Of a stretch of 64,000 nucleotides of DNA, positions 59,900 to 64,000 are shown piece by piece. The notes under the pieces are model-generated. The model did not search any database. It had not been told where the DNA came from and saw only the letters and a list, made by a program, of their open reading frames with translations. Numbering within the stretch: position 1 is the stretch's first letter; every line of letters starts with the position of its first letter. The DNA is taken from assembly GCA_018970725.1 (NCBI GenBank), contig JAGWVU010000007.1, positions 62,001-126,000 of the forward strand, read 5' to 3'. Position numbers and translations under genes: made by a program. This DNA is from Verrucomicrobiota bacterium (GTDB taxonomy: Bacteria; Verrucomicrobiota; Verrucomicrobiia; Verrucomicrobiales; DEV007).

Positions 59900-60790
59900 T
59901 CAGGGCTTCACCCCGAGAGGCTCCCGCAAGGACTCGACCACCATCCGGATCCGTTCGTCATCGAAAAACTCGCTCCCCCCATGAGCCGCCCCCGGCAGGG
60001 TGATCAACCGCACCGGGACCCCCGCTTCCCAACAGGCGGTCTGGAACCCGGTGGATTGCGCCAACGGCATCTGCGGATCCGCATCGCCATGGATCAGCAG
60101 AATCGGCGGATCTCCAGACTCAAGATGCGCCACCGGGCTGGCCAGCTTGGCCTGCGCCGGAACCTGTTCCGGCAGATCGCCGAGAAACATTTGCAAGGTG
60201 GCCATGCGCGATTCCCTCGCCGCCCCCTCGGCGGTTTGCTCCAAGACCGCGCGCAGATCCGACGCCCCGAAAAAGCTGACGATGGCATCGACCCGGCTGC
60301 TCCGGTCCAGATGCTGCCCGATCCGGCCTTCCAACTCCTCGTGCCCGTTGGTGACCCCGGTCAACGCCGCCAAATGCCCGCCAGCCGATGTCCCGCAGAT
60401 CGCGATTCGCGTGGCATCAAAGCCAAACTCGTCCGCCTTGGCCCGCAGAAAACGGATCGCCGCCTTGATATCGTGGATCTGCGCCGGAAACGGGGCCCGG
60501 GAGGATAGCCGGTAATCCACGCTGGCGATGGCAAACCCGTAATCCAGCAACCCCATCACCGGCACATCCGCCCGTGACCCGGCGCGCCACCCACCCCCGT
60601 GGACGAACACAACCAAGGGCGGTTTTTTGACGAACGGCGGCAAGTGCAGGTCCAATTCCAACAACACGCCCTCCGCATCGGCAAAAGGAATGCCCGTGAG
60701 GGTTTCCGCCCGGCTCCCCCAAGCGAGCGTGAGCCAGACAAGCGCGGCGGTGATTCGACGGATCGGAAGCGGGTGACGGCACGATTTCAT
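59900..60790 (-). CDS. Esterase/lipase (BD-FAE-like alpha/beta hydrolase), exported
   Basis: 296 residues from the ATG at 60790; the frame to 60823 adds eleven less plausible residues. A signal peptide (ITAALVWLTLAWGSRAE) precedes the BD-FAE/carboxylesterase core: VVFVHGGGWRAGS (oxyanion HGG), AICGTSAGGHLAAL (nucleophile serine), LIHGDADPQMPL (aspartate) and GAAHGGSEF (histidine). It is a complete counterpart of the defective fold at 49514. It probably hydrolyses acetyl or feruloyl esters of polysaccharides. Confidence 0.88.
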   Translation of the reverse strand: MKSCRHPLPIRRITAALVWLTLAWGSRAETLTGIPFADAEGVLLELDLHLPPFVKKPPLVVFVHGGGWRAGSRADVPVMGLLDYGFAIASVDYRLSSRAPFPAQIHDIKAAIRFLRAKADEFGFDATRIAICGTSAGGHLAALTGVTNGHEELEGRIGQHLDRSSRVDAIVSFFGASDLRAVLEQTAEGAARESRMATLQMFLGDLPEQVPAQAKLASPVAHLESGDPPILLIHGDADPQMPLAQSTGFQTACWEAGVPVRLITLPGAAHGGSEFFDDERIRMVVESLREPLGVKP

Positions 60791-60875
60791 GGACGGATTC
60801 GGACCATGTTTCCCCCGGATCACCCGATTCCGACGTTTTCCGGAAACAGTTTGCGACCGCGTGCGCCTGTTGAGG

Positions 60876-62342
60876 TCACCAGAGAAAACTCATCAGAACC
60901 CTGTCCCAAACCTGCACAGCCGCCAGCGTGAAGACCCCCGCGGCGGCCAGCTCCAGAAAACCGAGACGATGCCAAAGCGGGCGCTCGCGCCGAGCTTCCT
61001 TCTCCCCGGGCAACACGAGGCGGCTTTGCAAATCCGGTCCGAACACGACCGCCGGAACCGCGGCGGTCAGCACCGGATCCGCAGCGGCGGGGGAGGAAAA
61101 ATCGACCCCGCTCTCCAAGATTTCCCCGGATTCGCCCTCTCCGTCACGCGCGGCCGCACGAGCACGTTCTTCTTCCTGCAGAAGAATCCGGTGATAGGCG
61201 GAGAAGGCGCCCGCCAGAAGAAAAAATTCCAAGGCATAGGCGCGGTCGATCATCCAACCGGAAACCGCGGCCATCGCAAGCGAAAGAAACAAGGCGTCGC
61301 GAGCCCGGCGCATCCCGCCACCTTCCACGAAACGAACGCGAAGCATGGCGCTGCGGAGACAGGCAGCCACCACCAGCAGATAGAAAAAGAGTCCCGGATA
61401 CCCCAAATCCGCCCCGAGTTTGACATAAGATCCGTGGGTGGCCTTCGGAATGACGTAAACATAGCGGCCCTGCCTCCAACGGATGTGGGCGAGGAATTTG
61501 TCATAACCGACCCCGAATCGATTGGTCTGCATGGCGATCTTGGCCTGCTCCCAAGCGAGCATGCGCCCCTGAACCCCCTCGTCCCCCCGGATCCCCTTGC
61601 CCATCCGCGGCATCAAGGCCACCATCGATCCACCGCCGACCAGCGCCATCGACACCAAAAGGACCTGCACCAGCTTCGGTTTCCCGAAGCTGAAGGTCAA
61701 CAACAGGCCCCCGGCACAAACAACGAAAGCGCCACGGGATTCCGTCTCTTGAATGCAATAATAGACGAGCCACCACACCAGAACAACGGACAGACGCGAG
61801 ATGATCGACTGCTTCGAAAACCAGAAGACATAAACCAAGGGGATCGCCGCCACCACGCTGTGCCCGAGGGCATTCGGGTTGTTGTGCATGTAAGTGCCCA
61901 ATGACAACCGGCCCTGCTGCGCATCGGTCGCAGCCCGAGCCCCGGTCAGGTCGATCCCGAAAAGGCTGCCTACCGCCAACACGGCGAGGATGACGAGCAG
62001 AATGGCCCAGAGCCGCAGATACTTTTCCAATTCCCCTTCGCTTTGGATGCCTTGGGCGGTCAGGAGGAAGTAGACACCCAAGGGGTAAAAAGCCTTGAAG
62101 GTATCCACCATGGTGGCCGAGGTCAGCACGATATAGGCTCCGTAGGCCAGCATGGCCCAGTCGACCGGCGTCCGGAAAAGGCTGCGGAAGTCAAGGCCTC
62201 CCGGGCGGTTGAACAGGGCAATGATCCCCACCAAGGTGACGGGCTTCATGATGTTCCAACCCGCAAGCCCCGGCAACCAGTCCTGCGGCCGGATATAATA
62301 AAGGACCAGGATGATCCTGGCGATCTGGAAGCTCAGTGACAC
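60876..62342 (-). CDS. O-antigen ligase/polymerase-like exopolysaccharide membrane protein
   Basis: 488 residues with about eleven hydrophobic segments. The long periplasmic loop and downstream RMLAWEQAKIAMQTNRFGVGYDKF, then HGSYVKLGADLGYPGLFFYLLVV, match the Wzy_C/O-antigen ligase region, including the HGSYV histidine. A charged loop (residues about 400-445) precedes one last hydrophobic segment. With the adjacent sugar transferase it suggests an exopolysaccharide locus of the EpsH/Wzy type continuing to the right. Ligase versus polymerase cannot be separated. Confidence 0.8.
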   Translation of the reverse strand: MSLSFQIARIILVLYYIRPQDWLPGLAGWNIMKPVTLVGIIALFNRPGGLDFRSLFRTPVDWAMLAYGAYIVLTSATMVDTFKAFYPLGVYFLLTAQGIQSEGELEKYLRLWAILLVILAVLAVGSLFGIDLTGARAATDAQQGRLSLGTYMHNNPNALGHSVVAAIPLVYVFWFSKQSIISRLSVVLVWWLVYYCIQETESRGAFVVCAGGLLLTFSFGKPKLVQVLLVSMALVGGGSMVALMPRMGKGIRGDEGVQGRMLAWEQAKIAMQTNRFGVGYDKFLAHIRWRQGRYVYVIPKATHGSYVKLGADLGYPGLFFYLLVVAACLRSAMLRVRFVEGGGMRRARDALFLSLAMAAVSGWMIDRAYALEFFLLAGAFSAYHRILLQEEERARAAARDGEGESGEILESGVDFSSPAAADPVLTAAVPAVVFGPDLQSRLVLPGEKEARRERPLWHRLGFLELAAAGVFTLAAVQVWDRVLMSFLW

Positions 62343-62468
62343 CGGCGGGAGGTTTCGAGGCTGACAGCACGAATGCCCTCGGAGGGCGAACCTTCGGGAG
62401 TGGTCCCCAACCAGACCAATCCCGTTGATTCCATAAAACGCGGCGACGGGCCAACCATCCGCCTCACA

Positions 62469-63980
62469 TCAATCCATCAAAACAGGTTGCATGGCTTCGA
62501 CCCGGGGAGCAACGCACGCGGTTCGCAGGGCGGAAACCTCTTGGCTGACGCGGTGATGGACGAATTCAAACTGGGCCAACCGGGCCCCCCGGCGTTCGGA
62601 AGCTCCGCCACGCACCACCGTCTTGATCGTGTCCAGAAGAATGAAAGCGTCGAGCGAGAGGCTCATATGCTTGATGTAATACAGGTCAAATTCAAGCTTC
62701 CTCCTCGCATCATCCACCGACGACCCGTAGGGATAGCAAACCTGCGCCCATCCCGTCAAGCCCGGCCGCAAGAGCAACCGCTCACGGAAAAAAGGAATCG
62801 CCTCCGCCAATTCGTCAGTAAATTCCGGGCGCTCGGGCCGCGGCCCCACAAAGGACATCTCTCCCTTCAGGATGTTCCAAAGCTGGGGAATCTCATCAAC
62901 CCGGAATTTCCGGAGGAATCCTCCCACGAAGGTCACCCGGGAATCCCCTCCGGCTTTCGACCATTGAGGTCCACCCGCCTCGGCATCCAAACGCATCGTG
63001 CGGAGCTTCCGGACCAGGAAAGTTTCCCCGAAGCGCCCGACCCGCACCTGGGAATAAAGACCGGGCCCCTTCGAAGTGAGCCTCACCAAAATCCAGGAAA
63101 TCACGAACAGCGGCAAAGCAAAGAGCCCCAGACTGCACGCGATCACCACATCCATCAATCGCTTCAACTTCGAGACATAGAAGTGCCCCGGCTGCCCGCA
63201 AGCATGCAAGAGCCATTCATGGTCGATCAACTCGAGGGGGATCGCCTGATGGACCTCTTCACAAGCTTCCGTCACCGAAGAAATGGCCATGCCCGAATAC
63301 CGGAGCCTCCGAAGAATTACCGAGGTTTTCGCCTCCTGAAGATTTCGCTGGGTGCAGAAGACCCGGGAGATGTCATGAGCCTTCAGCCCCTCGACCAGAC
63401 CCTCGAGCGTTCCCAGAGGCTTCAGGACGGAATGCAGTTCGAGTCCCTCTTCCGCGAAGCATCCGACAATCCTGTAGTGATTCTGGTCCAACGAAAGCAA
63501 CCGGAGCGCTTCGACCTGATCTTCGGGGCAAGTCACGATGCAGGCCCCGTTCTCCCGGAAACTCCGGCTGCGTCGGTGCAGCAAGTAGTGATGCGCATAC
63601 ACGGCGAGCGCCGCAACCGGAAAACCCATCGCCACCACACCGCGCCCCACCCGGCCGTCAAGGTCCAAGGAACCCACCGCCAGCAGGATCATGACCCCGA
63701 TCGAGAGGCAGATCGTAACGATCCCGAGTCGCTTCCGCCAACCCCGGTGACGGGCATAGAGCGAATACATTCCGGACACGTAGAGGCAGGAGGCCACGGC
63801 TACCGCCGCGACGATCACCCCGGGGGTGTAGGCCACCCCGCGGGACATCAGCAGGTCCGGATCCAACCGGAAGCGAAGGGCGGTCGCGCCGGCGAACGCG
63901 TAGAACCAGCAGATGATGTCCAGAAGGAAATGATGGGTCGTGTAGCCCCAATCCCGCTTGAGATGCGTGTCCAATCGCAT
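62469..63980 (-). CDS. Exopolysaccharide-initiating polyprenyl sugar-1-phosphate transferase
   Basis: 503 residues. An N-terminal membrane region of four or five helices and a Rossmann-like middle part (YRIVGCFAEEG) precede the C-terminal bacterial sugar transferase domain. That domain carries KRLMDVVIACSLGLFALPLFVISWILVRLTSKGPGLYSQVRVG, LRTMRLDAE, GGFLRKFRVDEIPQLWNILKGEMSFVGPRPERPE and LRPGLTGWAQVCYPYG. This is the WbaP/WcaJ/EpsB-type enzyme that loads the first sugar phosphate onto undecaprenyl phosphate. The ATG at 63980 is preceded by a strong AGGAGG. Confidence 0.92.
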   Translation of the reverse strand: MRLDTHLKRDWGYTTHHFLLDIICWFYAFAGATALRFRLDPDLLMSRGVAYTPGVIVAAVAVASCLYVSGMYSLYARHRGWRKRLGIVTICLSIGVMILLAVGSLDLDGRVGRGVVAMGFPVAALAVYAHHYLLHRRSRSFRENGACIVTCPEDQVEALRLLSLDQNHYRIVGCFAEEGLELHSVLKPLGTLEGLVEGLKAHDISRVFCTQRNLQEAKTSVILRRLRYSGMAISSVTEACEEVHQAIPLELIDHEWLLHACGQPGHFYVSKLKRLMDVVIACSLGLFALPLFVISWILVRLTSKGPGLYSQVRVGRFGETFLVRKLRTMRLDAEAGGPQWSKAGGDSRVTFVGGFLRKFRVDEIPQLWNILKGEMSFVGPRPERPEFTDELAEAIPFFRERLLLRPGLTGWAQVCYPYGSSVDDARRKLEFDLYYIKHMSLSLDAFILLDTIKTVVRGGASERRGARLAQFEFVHHRVSQEVSALRTACVAPRVEAMQPVLMD

Positions 63981-63986
63981 GAAAAA

Positions 63987-63992
63987 CCTCCT
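63987..63992 (-). promoter_or_regulatory. Strong Shine-Dalgarno (AGGAGG) before the sugar transferase gene
   Basis: Read on the minus strand, AGGAGG ends six bases before the ATG at 63980. Most starts in this window have weak or no Shine-Dalgarno match, so this perfect one stands out and supports the chosen start. Confidence 0.75.
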
Positions 63993-64000
63993 GTTTCGCT

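Overview
The window is high-GC, densely coded bacterial chromosome. A DUF1552 protein, a split type II secretion (T2SS) locus with several pseudopilins, paired ExbD proteins, a long VWA/amidotransferase-like membrane protein and a GxxExxY gene set in CGCAGAG-type repeats together suggest the PVC group, most likely Verrucomicrobiota. This is inferred from gene content only. There is no rRNA operon and no obvious phage or transposase gene.

Layout. 0-10.2 kb is mostly housekeeping: the end of an unknown gene, mutY and rnhC (divergent), an HU/IHF-type protein, two coiled-coil/OmpA-like envelope proteins, a VWA protein, a Nudix hydrolase, nadA and tRNA-Ser(UGA). 10.2-11.4 kb is gene-poor and holds a GxxExxY (PD-(D/E)XK-like) gene bracketed by related CGCAGAG repeats, two of which can form a 28-bp stem. 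11.4-25.2 kb is the most unusual part. A minus-strand operon runs lipoprotein, signal-less trypsin-like protease, a 1566-residue lipase/TIR-like/SLOG/macro-like/CHAT protein, and a membrane-tethered peptidoglycan amidase. Divergent from it are a GH24-like lysozyme with a peptidoglycan-binding domain and a caspase/lytic-transglycosylase fusion. These last two share a C-terminal NIH...SSxGC module. A BON-OmpA protein and a small membrane coiled-coil protein close the region.

25.2-36.5 kb holds a Tat-type DUF1552 protein, an amidase lipoprotein, ExbB-ExbD-ExbD, a PD40/M28/PDZ peptidase, and a minus-strand operon of an unknown protein, an actin-like ATPase and an extended adenylate-kinase-like protein. 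35.9-48.3 kb is a T2SS in two convergent arms: E-F-G-H-I-J-K rightwards and L-M-C-D leftwards, with many stop/start overlaps. 48.4-60.8 kb has a glycerophosphodiesterase, a BASS transporter, TcdA, an ICMT-like methyltransferase, a transglutaminase-like protein, three alpha/beta hydrolases (one without its nucleophile serine) and a fused hydantoinase/oxoprolinase. 60.9-64 kb starts an exopolysaccharide locus (O-antigen polymerase/ligase and initiating sugar-phosphate transferase).

Working hypothesis for 11.4-25.2 kb: caspase, CHAT and trypsin proteases, a lipase, and nucleotide-sensor-like TIR/SLOG/macro domains sit beside several cell-wall hydrolases that lack export signals. This fits a nucleotide-responsive conflict or programmed-lysis system. 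Individual domains are recognised from motifs; the system-level role is inference.
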